A DNA stretch of 64,000 nt. Source: Psococerastis gibbosa. Its lineage: Eukaryota > Arthropoda > Insecta > Psocodea > Psocidae. The stretch lies in contig OZ020484.1 of NCBI GenBank assembly GCA_963971405.1, positions 22,382,001 to 22,446,000 of the forward strand. Direction: 5' to 3'. The position numbers and the translations under genes are program-made. Every line of letters starts with the position of its first letter. Within the stretch, counting starts at the first letter, position 1. The notes below the pieces were generated by a model. The model ran no database searches. It was given only the letters and a program-made list of their open reading frames with translations, and was not told the origin of the DNA. Of the stretch, positions 47,396 through 60,567 are shown piece by piece.

Positions 47396-48192
47396 CGGGC
47401 GGAAATACTGTGAGCGCTGTCTACTGGACCATCTAGTTACTTATTTATCTAGGGTTCTAATCCCACTCCCACTGTCCGGCGCGAAACCTTTTAAATGAAT
47501 CGAAAGTCAAAATTGACCATTAAATGTAACAGTCAAATAGGAGAATATTGCAGTCTGTGAACATCTAATTGCCTGGCGATACCTAACCATATGTAATGAA
47601 GATAACAAATCTCGATGAAACTATTTATATTATCCAAAAATAGTTCAAAATATTGCCATAGTTGCCTTCCTCGCTAGTATATATCCTCACTGGTAATCAT
47701 AGAGACAATAGTTAGACGGGGTTTCCACGTACGTCATTGGTCAATGAGAAATATAAAATTGACGTGGTAGCAGACATTTTTAGTATGTCTTTAATGTCTG
47801 CTAAAACGTCAATTTCTTATTTCTCATTGACCATTGACGTATGCGGAAACCTCGCCTTAAAAAATATTACAATTTACAGGTTCCTCACAACAAAGTTGCT
47901 AAGTAATCAGAAAACTAAAAAAGGTTTTATATGTCCTGAAACTAGCCGTAACGGCGCCAGTTGTGATTCAAAATTGTGAAATACAGTACTACATTGTTTT
48001 ACGATAAATTATTTCGCAAACGCCATTCCTCTATCTAGAAACCTAGAATCTAGATTACGAAGGAAGGCGCTGCCCGTTGGCTGGAAAGTAAAAATCTAGC
48101 CTAACTAATAATACTGTATTTTTTTCCTTATTTTATGCAATACAAAAACAAATCTCCTCACACAACATTTACTCTTATATAAGCAGATAAAA
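47396..48192. other. 3' flank of PRMT7 with MITE M6
   Basis: Apart from MITE M6 the stretch is unassigned. No clear AATAAA was found for PRMT7 on the minus strand close to its stop. Confidence 0.35.
47715..47856. mobile_element. hairpin MITE M6 (TTA target duplication)
   Basis: A 142-bp palindrome flanked by TTA. The arms resemble M1 at the outer end (ACGTCATTGGTCAATG) but differ inside (AGAAATATAAAATTGACG). The core GTGGTAGCAGACATT is conserved. Confidence 0.8.
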
Positions 48193-51100
48193 TTATTTTT
48201 TAACTACAGTATCGGATTTTATGGCTTCGAAAGAAAAATTGAACTTAGCAGTTTCTGGATGAAAACTAATGGAACATTTTACTTGCCTAGCATTATCAGA
48301 GGAGCATGGTTCTTCGAAGATATGAACACCTTGTCGCTCAAACCTATCCCAACGTATATACTCACCCAAACGGGGTTCTTGTGTTGGCCCTGTATAAATA
48401 ATACCATTATGTAATAAATGGTATTCGACCCACACAGCTACTCCATCAATTCGCGATAAGTTTCCTACATCAAAACTAGAGGAAGCTGTGATTGCTTCAG
48501 GCAACAGAGGCTTCGTGAAATCAAATGATGCGAGAGTTATGGTTTCTGATTGAGCCCGACAAGGATATTCCCAGAGTGGTTGTGGTTCCGGTGTGTTTTG
48601 AGCGACTAACTTTGATTTCGATATCATATTGTCAAACTCACCCACATCTAACCCCATGCAATTTTGTATAGGTCTGCTGATTTTATGCAGGTCGTCGAAC
48701 TGGACACAACAAGCTCGTATTGATAGTTTTTGAATGAAAATATCTACATCTTCTGGACAAACATGAGGTTTAACCAATTCAAAGAACTCTTTTACTAAAA
48801 GCCAGAAAGAAATACTGTCCCATGCTACCAACGAAGTTTGAAAGAATGGTTCACCTAATATGCAAACTTCCTTCCATGAAATATCTTTTGAGACGAGATC
48901 CTCTTTTAATGTATGGACTAGGGAAGCCAAATCGCGATTCATAATTACTATGTCTGCTAACTTATTTGCATCTATGAATAGTTTCAAAACGTTTTCGTTA
49001 AGGCTTGAAGATGCCTTAGTCAAGACCAACACTTTAGTTGCACCCGTTTTTCCAATAAGCATTGGTAGTAACGAGAAGTCTCCAAAGACAATGTAGTATT
49101 TTCTCTCCTTCGAAACCTGCCTGAGACATTCTAAATACACGCGCCTTCGGACGGGGTCATTGAGAGCTCCAATACGAGTACGACTTGCATATAGATGAAA
49201 TCCGCAATTACATATGGGTGCTTGCTCATCTCCCCCGTCACCAGCTTCGAACCATAACGAAAATTCATCATGGTAAGCACGTAGTGGTAAGCACTGCCCT
49301 GTGGAAACTTCCATTTCTTTTGGGAAAAAGTAAACGGCTTGCATCCAATGGTCCCTCCATGGAATGTTCACAGCAGGATTACCGTTTGGCAGAACTTCGG
49401 GTCCTAGAGGAATAAAAATAAATTACACACATGAATTTAATAATATGTTGTGATTAAGTATAAACAGAAGTAAGACAACTATGAATAGCCGAAAAATACA
49501 TACGAGTATAGTATGTCCCAGACCCTAAGTTATATAAAATTAGAACTACATGAATCCTTGGAATTGCGGGAGGCTATTGTAAGACCATTTTTTTGTCATA
49601 ATTAGCACTGACGTCATGTCTACGCGAAGCGGTCCCAAGCCCCCTTGTAGTTTATAAAAATACATGTAACCCCTTTAAGACATGAGTTCCCCCTGTTTGG
49701 GACATTTGGGAGTAAGTGTTTCAGTTTTCTACTGTCACTCTCGGTTTCAATCAAAAAATTCCATTCGTCTCAAATGTTTTGTTTAATAAACCGAAACTTT
49801 CTATACGAACAGACCTGCAGCCTGATCATGGCGATTATAATACATAAATGAAAAGCAAGTTTCAGAATTTATAAATTGTGATGTTGGCAATGCTAAACAA
49901 CTAAACTGACGCGACGCTGCCGTAGCAAATATAAATAGCAAATATAAACACACATCAACCCAGAAATAAACAAGTTTTAATATTTTGAGGATTATATAAA
50001 TAATTTGTCTAAATTTAAGGCAGAAAAAAGAAGAAACCCACCAAAAATATAGCTGAAGATATTTCAATTGCTTAATTTTGAATTTTCCGCGCTTAGCACT
50101 TAGCACAAAATTTGTTTGTTTACAGTTATAATCCTAGGGTATTTATTTGACCACGGTATTATAATCGCCTCGATCAGGCTGCAGGCTGCTAAGTCCCTAA
50201 AATCTATTTAAACTTAGCGGTCACATGAGAACTCGGTGTCCCCAACTATGTTTCTATTTTTGGGTAGCCTGTTCGACATAGTGACAAGTTACACCTACTT
50301 TCAGGATGAAACCAGACAGGAGCACAGCTTAGTAAAATTTCATTTTCATCGTCCATTATGAGATCCCACCACATAAACAAGACTTGTGCAGTTCCAGAAG
50401 TTAGCGCCATAGTTGATATCTTAGCACATTCGAGATTAGTTATCACTTTTTGTCGCATAAAATCAAACCTGCAATTTGTTTAAGCATTCTCTACATATTA
50501 TCTGCCAATTGCAGCAAGTATGGGACTCAATTTAACTGAAAGTCATACCAATTATAATAGGCAACATATTGCACAGTATGTGTTCTATTTATAGGGTAAA
50601 TATCACGCACCTCTACCAAAGCCTGGGTAATAAGCCATATTGAATAACTAATAGGTTACGTAGCAGTTTCTACGCTAAGCGCATGTGAATGTCCAAAAAA
50701 ATGTAAGACTACAAACCAATTGTAGTATAAGGTCCCAACAGGCAAGAAATTGCCCAATTATTGGGCAGATGTAGAAGGCCTATCTTAATTAAAATTATAC
50801 CCATGTCTTCGTCTATTCTTCATCTTTCAGGCCATGCTATATTTGTGGTGATCAACAAGGGGTTTGACTTTGGGGGTGTGAAACGTCAGGGGGTGAGCAC
50901 GATTTAAAAAAAAAATGGGCCTCTCTCGGCCGCGTTAATATCTATTTAAAAAATTGAAACTACTTAAGAGCTTTTCCACACTTCTTTCACTTTCCAGCCA
51001 TATATTATGTAAGTAAGAGTTAGTAATTTAAGGGTTGTCACGTTAAACTATCGTTTGTAAACCAACTTTACAACCGACTTACAGACAACCAATATAATTA

Positions 51101-53376
51101 ATGAAATATTATTATAATCTTAGCAAAAATAAGGTAAAATAATTGAATTATTTGTATACATGTTTATAATAATAGAAGCCTTTTGCTTAAAATCTAAATC
51201 AAAATTAGCTTTACTTGACCAAATTCTGTAAAGCTGTAAATATATTGTAGTAGATAATTTTTTGAAAAATGATGTCATAAGGAAGTTTCACTTCCTACAT
51301 GTACACCGATACACGCACGCTAATTGTATTATTATTATTATTATTGCCACCATTGCGTAAGGTCGTTACGCACATAAATAATTATAAGATGTCTTACCTG
51401 AATAATCTAATGCGTGGTGTCAACGGTTTGAATTCCGAGAGTGGTAGTTGACTCAGCTGGATGTCGTGCAAGGAGGGGGCCCCAGGGCAACATCTGACCG
51501 TTTCTGGCACATTGACAACTGACTTCTCATTGATAATCCAATCATTCAATTTATTCCAGCTAAGGCAGCTTTTGCTCTCAACTATTTGCCCGTATATTGT
51601 TCCAATTGAAGGAATGACAATACTATTCTCCTGATTCAGAAAAGGGCCGAAGTTAATTAGCTACGAGACACGACATTAATAGGAAGAAGTAAAAATAATA
51701 TGAGCGTCACCCAATTGCAATTAAATAACAATTTTTGGTGCAACTGGTGCAAGGAAAATTATTTTGTTTTGTGCAAAAATTCAATAATAGAAACCTTCCC
51801 ATACACATTGAATTGAAAAAAAAACACCATGAAACTGAGTAGGTTATGGGAGGGCTACACGAGCCAGCAGACAAACTTTCGTAACGGCAAAGGCTTTCAC
51901 GGCCGGATTCTACTGGTTCTTCATCAGACAAACTTTCATTCAGAGTTTAACTGTGATAATGTTGTTTGGAGCACCCTAAACTACACAAAATGCAATTTAA
52001 CATCTTTACTTCATACCTGTGAGCCGAAGAACGAAAACGCTTCAAAACAGGGTTATCTTACCTCGAGAAGGACGCGGTGGGCGTGATTGAAAGTTTGTAA
52101 TGCACCCTCTCCAATCAATTCCGTATCAAAAACTTCACTGACCAATATATTAGCACGTCTAGGTAGGTCGCCATTGGGTCCAACAGTTAACGCCGTTGAG
52201 TGCTTGGCCACAACGTTAATCTTGTTAGCTAAGCCATTTTTTTCAATAATTGTTTTGGCACAAGCAGCTACAGGCTGAAACATCTCACAAGCAACCACTG
52301 TGTCAGCGCCATAACGCACAGCCAGCATGGCAAGTAGTCCGGTACCAGTGCCAATATCGAGAACATGCGCCATTTCTCCACGAAGATGAACCTTGTTAAT
52401 AGCACTTTTAAGTGCAGCTCCAAATTTCATATTCTATAAGGAAAAAAGTGAGTAATTTTAAGATCAATCGGAGTTAGGATGTGTAAACATTAATCATCTC
52501 ATGTGAGAATTAATCGTAGAATCGTCAAAAATAGCAGAGCGAATACATTTTTTAAGCATTTTAATACTGTATATGATTTGTACCTGTATCTAACACAGAT
52601 TCGAACTAATCTAATTATGATTCGAAACAATTCAATACGGCTTATTACCCAGGCTTTGTTAAAGCTGCGTGGTAATTACCCTACAAATCGAACACCTAGC
52701 AGCAATCAAGAGGCTGACAACAAACAACTCTCCGCTTGCTGGAATTCAAGAAAGAGGTTCAAATACAATTCAACACCTCTCCCCACCTTATTGCACTACA
52801 CAGCGCCATAACCATCATATTTAATTCCTTGCCCGACGTTAACCTTTCAGCAGTGTAGGACTTGCCCAGAAAATAAATAAATAAGGCGTAGTGGGGGTAC
52901 TACATTTGCTCTTAACAACTTTAAATTGAAATTTATATCAAAAGACGCAATTATTATATCTACGACGATGCAAGTGCATTGTGTACATGGGGAACACTTG
53001 GGTTATAACGAAATCGTAAGGGAATGCTGCTGAGGAAAATTTAACAGGCGCATTGGATTTCCTGCTTTTCGCTTTACAATGAATTGATGCACGCCAGAGA
53101 CAAGAGCTTCCTGTACCTATTTTTTTTTCTGTCAGCACCTATGCTAACAAAAAACACATCTTTTAAATCATAGGGTAGGTGTTTGTTAAAATTTAAGTTA
53201 AAATATTCATAGCCTTACAAGCGAAGCAAAGCTCAAAATAGAAACTCTACCTACCCTCTCATCATCGTGAAGCATGTCTCCATAGCAAGATGTAGCTATT
53301 TCTTGGTGATAATCATAATATTCCTCATCCACTAGAGACTCCATTGCTTGAGTAAAAGAGTTGTGCTCTAAGCCAA
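48193..53376 (-). CDS. PRMT7: protein arginine N-methyltransferase 7, first codons unresolved
   Basis: Exons in transcript order: 53255-53376 (5' edge at an acceptor), 52062-52433, 51398-51630, 50299-50468, 48193-49403; they join in frame to about 702 codons, near the family length. PRMT7 makes monomethyl-arginine on histones and splicing factors using S-adenosylmethionine. The first methyltransferase module is intact: YYDYHQEIA, VLDIGTGTGLLAML (motif I), VACEMF and the double-E loop LVSEVFDTELIGEG. The second, naturally degenerate module includes WRDHWMQAVYFFP, ILGEPFFQTSL and PLWEYPCR. The first visible exon begins TTGCAG then TTGGC in phase 1, so a short upstream exon with the start codon is missing; alternatively the Met at 53342-53344 is used. 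A foldback element lies in the last intron, and a hAT element lies upstream. Confidence 0.92.
49815..50184. mobile_element. foldback element, GCCTGATC-GGCGATTATAAT family
   Basis: A 370-bp element in the last PRMT7 intron. Its ends are inverted copies of CTGCAGCCTGATCATGGCG with ATTATAATAC. The same end motif bounds the larger element at 10264-11147. The interior is AT-rich and non-coding. Confidence 0.65.
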
Positions 53377-53567
53377 CTGCAACGTTCAATAAACATACAT
53401 TCAAAAATATACCTAGCCCACGGATAGTGGACGCGACCTTTTAAACGGAGGCGCAAAAGAACATTTTATTTGAAAGCAATGCCTCGGCTTATACTTCATG
53501 CACGACACGAAATTCAACATAAACGTAACACTCGCTAACACTACACACACGTGGGTTTGCTTGTTGG

Positions 53568-55350
53568 CAGTGTTGCCGGGCGTGTCATATGAAATATCAC
53601 GCCACTGACGTTCAAAATTCACGACATATCACGCAAGCAACTAATCGGCGAATATATATGCATATTAATATAATATATACATATAATACATAATTTATAT
53701 TAAATTTTTTAATATGGTAACTAAAATATATGTCATTTGTTTTGCTAATTTTATCTAACAACTTCTATGCTTAGCTTGTAGTGGGGCTGAAAAATGTGTG
53801 AATTATTTTTCTTACTTCCAGTGGCGTAACGATAGTTTTTCGAGGGTGGCGGTGTTTAATTCGCCCCCCCCCATTTTCATGATAGTGTAGAATAAGGGGA
53901 AAACCGTTCTCAAGGACTTTCGCAGCATTTAAATTAAAGACATTACTGTCCGTCGCACAGGGGCCCGGGGGTTCGGGAGACGTGAACGGGGGCCCCCAAG
54001 GGTCGTAATGAATATAAATACAAGCAAGGGGGGCCCGGGTCAAAATTTTTGAAAAATAAGCCTGAAATGATGGGGTTTTACGCAATTTCATAGGAGTAAT
54101 GTTTCGATTTTTACAGGCGATGTATATAGGCTAAATACGAACGAGGGAGTCTGGGGGTCTCCCCCGGGTGAAGATTTTTGTAAAATACCTGAAATAGGGG
54201 GTTTTACGCATCTTGCCAAAAATGTTTAGATTTTGTAGATAACGACTTTATTAAGTTGTTACGTTTTGATGATTTTACAGACAATGAATATAATTACGAG
54301 CAAGGGGGGCCGGGGGTCTCCCCCGGGTGAAATTTTTTTAAAAATAGGGCTGAAATGGTAAGGGTTTTACGCATTTTGATAGGACTAATGTTTCAATTGT
54401 ACGGACGATGAATATAACTACATACAAGGGGGTTCGGGGGTCTCCCCCGGATGATATATTTTTTTTTTAAATAGGTCTGAAACAGTGGGGTTTTAGGCAT
54501 TTTGATAGGTTAACGCTTAGATTTTCAAGGCAATGAATCCAATTACGAGCAAATTCTTGAATGATGAGCATGAAATGGTGGGGTTTCATGCATTTTGATA
54601 GGAGTAACGTTTCGATGTTTACAGGCGATGAACATAGGCTAATTCCAAACGAGGGGGTCCAGGGGTCTCCCCCGGGAGAAGGTGTTTGTTAAATAGACCT
54701 GAAATACGGGGTTTTACGCATCTTGCCAAAAATGTTTAGATTTTTCAGATGAGCACTTTATTATGTTATTACTTTTTAAATAATTCGGCCCAAAATATTG
54801 ACTTCCTATAAAATCGTGGGGTTTTAAGGCTTTAAGTGGTCGCCTTATTCGCTTGAACAAAAGAGTTCAACCTCTTTTGAGACATTGTGGTTCGTAAATA
54901 AGTAGTTTTTTTTATTAATTTTCAATCAGAGAAAGACCTCTCACACGTGGCATTTCTTTGTTCTATAATATGCATGTTTATTATCTTGTTCGATTTTGCG
55001 CCCATGTGGCGCAGAGGCAGACAAATATGAAATAATGAGCAAATCACAATGGCCGCCCGCCGGCTGAGTAGATTTGGAATATGATTTTTGGAGTTGTGTT
55101 GGGGTCTTGTCACTTGTGGTCTGTGGTCCTAGATCAGGTAAGGTAAACAGCATTTTTCGGCATTTTTTTTTTTTAAAGTTTTCATTTTTCCTGGGTTTTA
55201 ATTTTTTTATTATTTTATTGGTTTAAATTTCAACATTTTTATTTAATTATAAAATCAATTTTGTCTAAAATACACGCACTTTACACGCACATCACGCAAG
55301 CTCTGAAAATACACGCATTTCGTGATTTTTCACGCAAAACGGCAACCCTG
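53568..55350. mobile_element. non-autonomous hAT-like element with 8-bp target duplication
   Basis: CTTGTTGG occurs directly at both edges (53560-53567 and 55351-55358), the 8-bp duplication typical of hAT. The terminal repeats begin CAGTGTTGCC and end GGCAACCCTG, and a CACG-rich subterminal zone lies at both ends. There is no transposase; the interior is a diverged G/C-rich tandem repeat. It sits just upstream of the first resolved PRMT7 exon. Confidence 0.85.
53990..54760. repeat. diverged minisatellite inside the hAT element
   Basis: Units share GGGGGTCTCCCCCGG, TGAAAT-GGGGTTTTACGCAT, TTGATAGGA and ACAGGCGATGAATATA. The GTCTCCCCC block recurs near 54154, 54314, 54438 and 54663, so unit length varies between about 110 and 160 bp. 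The block itself is a short palindrome. Confidence 0.7.
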
Positions 55351-55526
55351 CTTGTTGGCTACGCAAATGGTTGCAAATTAGGTAAGGCATTACGATAGTA
55401 AATTATTCCAAAATTGAAAAGTCCCGACCACACGACGAACCTTTTACTTGAAGAGAGAAGTCAGTCAATGAAACATATGAATTATGAAAATTATGAAATA
55501 TGAACGATAGTTGTTAGGTTTAGTTT

Positions 55527-56302
55527 GGTGCCCATTCCACATACGTACAACGTCAATGAAAATTATGAAATTGAAGGTGGTAGCAGAATTTTTAGTATGT
55601 CTTTAATGTCTGCTACCACCTTCAATTTCATAATTTTCATTGACGTTGTACGTATGTGGAATGGGCACCTAAGTTTGTGATTTTACTGTATGATCATTGA
55701 TCAATTTTAACTATGGCATAGAGGAAAATAAACATTTCCGTCAATTCTGCATTGCGAGGTCAGTGGAAACGCCACCTAAGGTGCCCATTCCACATACGTA
55801 CAACGTCAACGAAAAATTGAAAAATGACGTCAAAATGACGTAAATTGACGTGGTAGCAGAATTTTTAGTATGTCTTTAATGTCTGCTAAAACGTCATTTT
55901 TCAATTTTTCGTTGACGTTGTACGTATATGGAATACCCCCCTAAGTCTTGAATGTCTGCTACCACGTCACCGTTATTGGAAATAGCCCTAGCCGGTCAAT
56001 GGAATGGGCACCTTAGGCGCCCATTCCACATACGTACAACGTCAATGAAAATTATGAAATTGAAGGTGGTAGCAGAATTTTTAGTATGTCTTTAATGTCT
56101 GCTACCACCTTCAATTTCATAATTTTCATTGACGTTGTACGTGTATGGAATGGCACCTTAGGCGCCCTTCCACATACGTACGACGTCAATGAAAATTATG
56201 AAATTGAAGGTGGTAGCAGAATTTTTAGTATGTCTTTAATGTCTGCTACCACCTTCAATTTCATAATTTTCATTGACGTTGTACGTATGTGGAATGGGCA
56301 CC
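55527..56302. mobile_element. chain of MITE units joined by TAA/TTA
   Basis: In order: hairpin 55527-55669; the right half of the inner element seen in M3 (55673-55776); hairpin 55780-55941, like M5; the right half of the M3 outer hairpin (55945-56012); hairpin 56016-56157; and hairpin 56161-56302. Each join is a single TAA or TTA. Hairpins 1, 5 and 6 share arms (AACGTCAATGAAAATTATG) and core; hairpin 3 has different arms. The open frame 56086-56328 is only the translated repeat. Confidence 0.8.
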
Positions 56303-59300
56303 TTAGGAGATTATTTGTTTATTCTTAAAAATAAGGTACTAGAAAAGTACTCGACTCGAAGATAAAGAAGGATGAACTTTGATGTGACGTCACAAGCTGA
56401 TTTGGTTTATTTCTACACATTTCACTTTCGTATGAAAATTCAAAAATAATTATTATAGTATACTATCTACTACTATCTTAGTAAAATGCTGGAGGCCAAC
56501 CCATAAGGATACTAAAACCAATGAAACTGAAAACATTGAGTTTGAGTTTTGACGCAATTTCTATATGTGGCTGCATGTACAGCCGGAATTTTGGATTTTG
56601 CAAGTTTTCTTATTGTAATTTGTTACCATATTATTTTCTATGGTTATCACTAAATCTCTTTGAGCTCTTGTAATCACGAATTATTCCTCATGTAATAATA
56701 TTTATGTACAAGAATGTACATTTGTTTAAGAGTGGGGAAGGAAATATATTTCCCAAGGAAAGTTTTGGTTCTGAATAACAATAACAAACACATTTTTTTT
56801 TGAAGAAATTATGGATGATTCATGCCTAATAAAATTTACATTGCCTACCCTGCCATTATTGGTGTGTTGTGTTATATTGGTCTCCCCGTTCTAGACTATA
56901 CAATCCGATCGATCCAGTGCTTTGGGGAAGGGAAACTCAAGGCAAACGAAATTCAACCCAAGGTCAATTAGTTACCTTGGAACTACAATACCTACCTAGG
57001 TATCACAATAATTGATAAAATAAATAGGACAGCATGTGCGCGCTCACTCGTATCAGTTCGATCGTTGTTTCAGCTTTACCATGAATTCACGAATCCTTAT
57101 TTTAATTTATAGGGGTGTTCCCTATCCTGTATTTAGCATGCTAAAACTTGTTTTATATGTTAAACCTAGAATACTGTTCTCTATAGCAAATTAAAGCAAT
57201 GGAAAATGACTATAAGCACGTTACGGAAATTTGGTGAGCCCTATTGCAATATCCATAGTAAATATTGAACGTAAATTTGTTTAAACACCTAGCCATTTTC
57301 ATATTATTATATTGTTAATTAAATTGTTTATCAGCGGATATATTCAGAGTGTGAGTGGTTAATTTTTAATTATTTATTTGAATTTTCGTATATTTTCCTA
57401 TATTTATATGTCTTCTCGGTGTTTACATTTGCGACAATGCAAAGTGAATGGACAACTTGCATATGGAAATAAATAATAAAACAGAAGCTGTCTCGAAAAT
57501 TGCCCTCCACTAATGTTAAACCTAAATAGTACAATGTGAATTGAGTATTGGCCACAAAATGTTGTTTTTTGATCTGTTGTGCTTCCATTGATGCCTGCTT
57601 TCTTACATTCCTATATGTGTTAACATGAAGAATCGTTGAGGTCAAACTTCAATTCTATAATATAAAGTGTGCTTCATGAAAGATAAACATGGGTGTTCAT
57701 TTGAAAATTAGACAGCCAATCACAGCGGGTAATGTCATATCCAAGTCCTTACTCCTAATCTACAATGTATAAAGTATAAACGTCAGTACCTTGTTTTATT
57801 ATTCATTATAACACGTATTTATACTAGGGCTCTATATTAGACAGGTATTGTCATCCGCCATGTTTTATCCATAATAAGTCCGGTGTATAAGCCAAGCATT
57901 GGGTGTTTACCTATTTATTTTTAGAAATTTGTCGTTATTTATTTATTATCATTTAATAAACGTTCTACCAATTAGGGAAGTGTTTAATAAAAAATAATTA
58001 TAAACCGTGTTTTCGTTCTTTTCAATCTTTTTCTTTACAAATTTTTTACTTCAATACTTATTACTTACCATATAGGAATTGTAGGATAAAAAATGGCTGA
58101 TGACAATACCCGGGTATATAGTGCCTTAATTTTAAAATAAATTTATACTAAATAATAAATTAATAATAAACAAAACAAATGGCCGAAGTCGGGAAGTCCG
58201 CCGAGCCCGTAGGGCTGTAAATTCAAATTTCAAAGAACATGAACCAAACATACATACAGATACAATCTACAACAGAAATGCGAAGTCGAATGGGAGCTTG
58301 TATTTTTCTCTAAGAATATAAAAGCAGCTATGGCAGCATCACTGAGAGGTTTGTATAATCCTACATTTCGATGAATATAAATAATGAACTATCAATATTC
58401 AAGAATAGTTAATTATATATGTTATAATATAAGTTGTAATAAGTTAGCATTGGTCTTTCGTAAGGTTGTAGCATAGCTTACAATAATGCCGTTTACAGTT
58501 TGCCAAATAAATTTTTCGCATTTACGGGACGCCCCGTTGCAAAGGATACACTTTTCTTCAGGGGCCTCGTCAAATCCAAAGAGTAAGTTGACACCTATGT
58601 AGGTAGGCACTTACCTATGTGAAAAAAGTGGGTAATTCTCCCTCACACTGTTTAAAAATTTTTTAAAAACCATATTTTTAACTGGATCTGGACCAAATCA
58701 ATTTTTTTTCTTTCGAATCGTCAAGTTTTTTACACTTAACACATTTCATTAGCAAATTTAACCTAAGCATTTAAATATGGGACATCTTCTCGTAAGGGAC
58801 ACGGGACAAACCCTTCAAATACGGGACTGTCCCATGAATTACGGGACGTTTGGCAATTCTGTTAAATTTACAGTAGTTGTTTTAGTAGAAAATTTAGAAG
58901 TGGAGCGCTTATTTGCGTAACATTTGCATATAACAGTTGGGCATTACCATCTTCTAAGCACTACCACTTCCATCCATTACACGATTACACCATTTATAAA
59001 CGCCAAAATTAATGTTCTAGTAGAAATGAATATAGAGCTCTAGAAGCGACTCCGGTCATTGATATTCTGGCAAATGTTCACAAAAATCAAGCCAATCGGC
59101 GCCCAATCACCCAAAGCAAAAATGCACATCAGTTTAGGAGTTAGGCCTAATTATCTGAAAATAATCTTGATACAGGCCGGTTGTGGTTGTTGTGGACAGT
59201 TTGTTGTAGCTAATTGACTACAAAAATAATGCTGTGTAGAACTTACCATTATTCTACAGTTCTAAAAATAGGTAAATAGAAAAATTATTTGCCTAGAAGA

Positions 59301-59473
59301 ATCATTTTTAGTCTACTAAATTTTTCCATGGCTTAAGCTTAGATAGGTACCGGTAACGGTTTAACTTAACAATATTTCCTGATAAATGATTCATTACACA
59401 TTTTCAGCGCTTGGAAACTACGTTGGGTAACCCATAAATATGCTCTGGAACTTAGAGCATTATTAGTGAAAAA
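56303..59473. other. intergenic region upstream of B3GALT6
   Basis: AT-rich DNA. It contains the repeat at 56870-57060 related to 20640-20860. A short stretch at 58780-58850 has repeated TACGGGAC words. Two minus-strand open frames (57370-57645, 58422-58610) match no family I know. The B3GALT6 promoter should lie just upstream of 59474, but no core element is obvious. Confidence 0.4.
56870..57060 (+). repeat. low-copy repeat related to 20640-20860
   Basis: It shares GATCGATCCAGTGCTTT, a CGAAATTCAACCC-like block and AAATAAATAGGACAGCATG followed by CACTCGTATCA. It is diverged and of unknown class. Confidence 0.4.
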
Positions 59474-60478
59474 ATGAGGATGATAAAGAAAATTGGGTAC
59501 CGGTGTCTTCTTCCCACATTTATGTTCTTTCTCGGCTATGCTACTCACTCTCTTTTCTCGGTCAAAATCAACACTTCGCAATCGTTGGGGAACAATCAAC
59601 CACTTCAAGGAACAACGCAATTTCTTGTAATACTTGTACTGTCCAGCGTTGACAACCTTGAGCGAAGAACTGTTATACGAGAAACTTGGGCCAAAACTGT
59701 TGACGTCGATGCAAAGGTATATTTTGTGATTAGTGGCGGTTCCTTTACTGCAACACAAAAATCTAGCATTTCTGCAGAACAAAAAGCTCATAGGGATTTG
59801 CTGATTCTCCCTAACGTAGAAGATTCCTTCCACACTTTAACAATGAAAGTGCTGACGGCATTTTCTTGGCTGACTGCTGGCCACCTTAATATACAAAGTA
59901 ATAATGTTACTCAGTCTCGACCCTTTTCGTCCTTTTCCTATGTATTGAAATGCGACGACGACAGCTATGTTCGAGTTAGAGAGATCCTTACTGAACTTCG
60001 AACTACTTATACTAGCAACATGCTTTACTGGGGATTCTTTGACGGCAGGGCTAGAGTAAAGAAGATTGGAAAGTACAAAGAGTTGTCATGGAACATTTGT
60101 GACACCTACTTGCCTTATGCGCTTGGAGGTGGCTACGTATTAGCTGCAGTGCCAGTAATTTTCATTACGAAGAATGCCAAAGAATGGAGAAAATATCAAA
60201 GCGAAGACACGTCGGTGGGGGCCTGGCTAGCCAATCTAGATGGAGTTCAACACGTTCACGATCCTCGCTTCGATACCGAGTACTTATCGCGTGGTTGTCA
60301 TCAAACATATTTAGTTACACATAAGCATTCCGTACAAGCCCTACGGAAGATGCACGAGCACCTAACAACTACAGGGCAACTATGCCCAAAAGAATATAGA
60401 ACTCGTCTTTCCTATCGCTATGACTGGAATGTCCCACCAAGTAAATGCTGCGCCATAAATAATCCCAATATTCCTTAA
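59474..60478 (+). CDS. B3GALT6: beta-1,3-galactosyltransferase 6 (GAG linker galactosyltransferase II)
   Basis: A single open frame of 334 residues, as in other animals where this gene is intronless. The enzyme adds the second galactose of the xylose-Gal-Gal-GlcA linker that anchors heparan and chondroitin sulfate to proteoglycan cores in the Golgi. A short basic N-terminus is followed by a hydrophobic signal anchor (about residues 9-26), giving a type II membrane protein. Family 31 glycosyltransferase motifs are present: RRTVIRETW (64-72), the metal-binding DDD (161-163), LYWGFFDGRARV (184-195), YLPYALGGGYVL (212-223), SEDTSVGAWL (243-252) and HDPRFDTEYLSRGC. The C-terminus YDWNVPPSKCC is characteristic of this subfamily. 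The first ATG is used; a second Met follows two codons later. Confidence 0.95.
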   Translation: MRMIKKIGYRCLLPTFMFFLGYATHSLFSVKINTSQSLGNNQPLQGTTQFLVILVLSSVDNLERRTVIRETWAKTVDVDAKVYFVISGGSFTATQKSSISAEQKAHRDLLILPNVEDSFHTLTMKVLTAFSWLTAGHLNIQSNNVTQSRPFSSFSYVLKCDDDSYVRVREILTELRTTYTSNMLYWGFFDGRARVKKIGKYKELSWNICDTYLPYALGGGYVLAAVPVIFITKNAKEWRKYQSEDTSVGAWLANLDGVQHVHDPRFDTEYLSRGCHQTYLVTHKHSVQALRKMHEHLTTTGQLCPKEYRTRLSYRYDWNVPPSKCCAINNPNIP

Positions 60479-60561
60479 ATGTCGATTGAAAGTTTCCCAC
60501 AAGTTACATATTACAGAATGTGTGTGATTAAACTTCTCGAAGTTCTACTTCGTTCAAATTT

Positions 60562-60567
60562 AATAAA
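60562..60567 (+). terminator. polyadenylation signal of B3GALT6
   Basis: AATAAA 83 bases downstream of the B3GALT6 stop, a usual distance for a compact 3' UTR. Confidence 0.6.

Noticed and set aside
56086-56328. 80-codon frame with an internal amino-acid repeat
   Set aside because: It is the translation of two adjacent MITE hairpins, not a gene.
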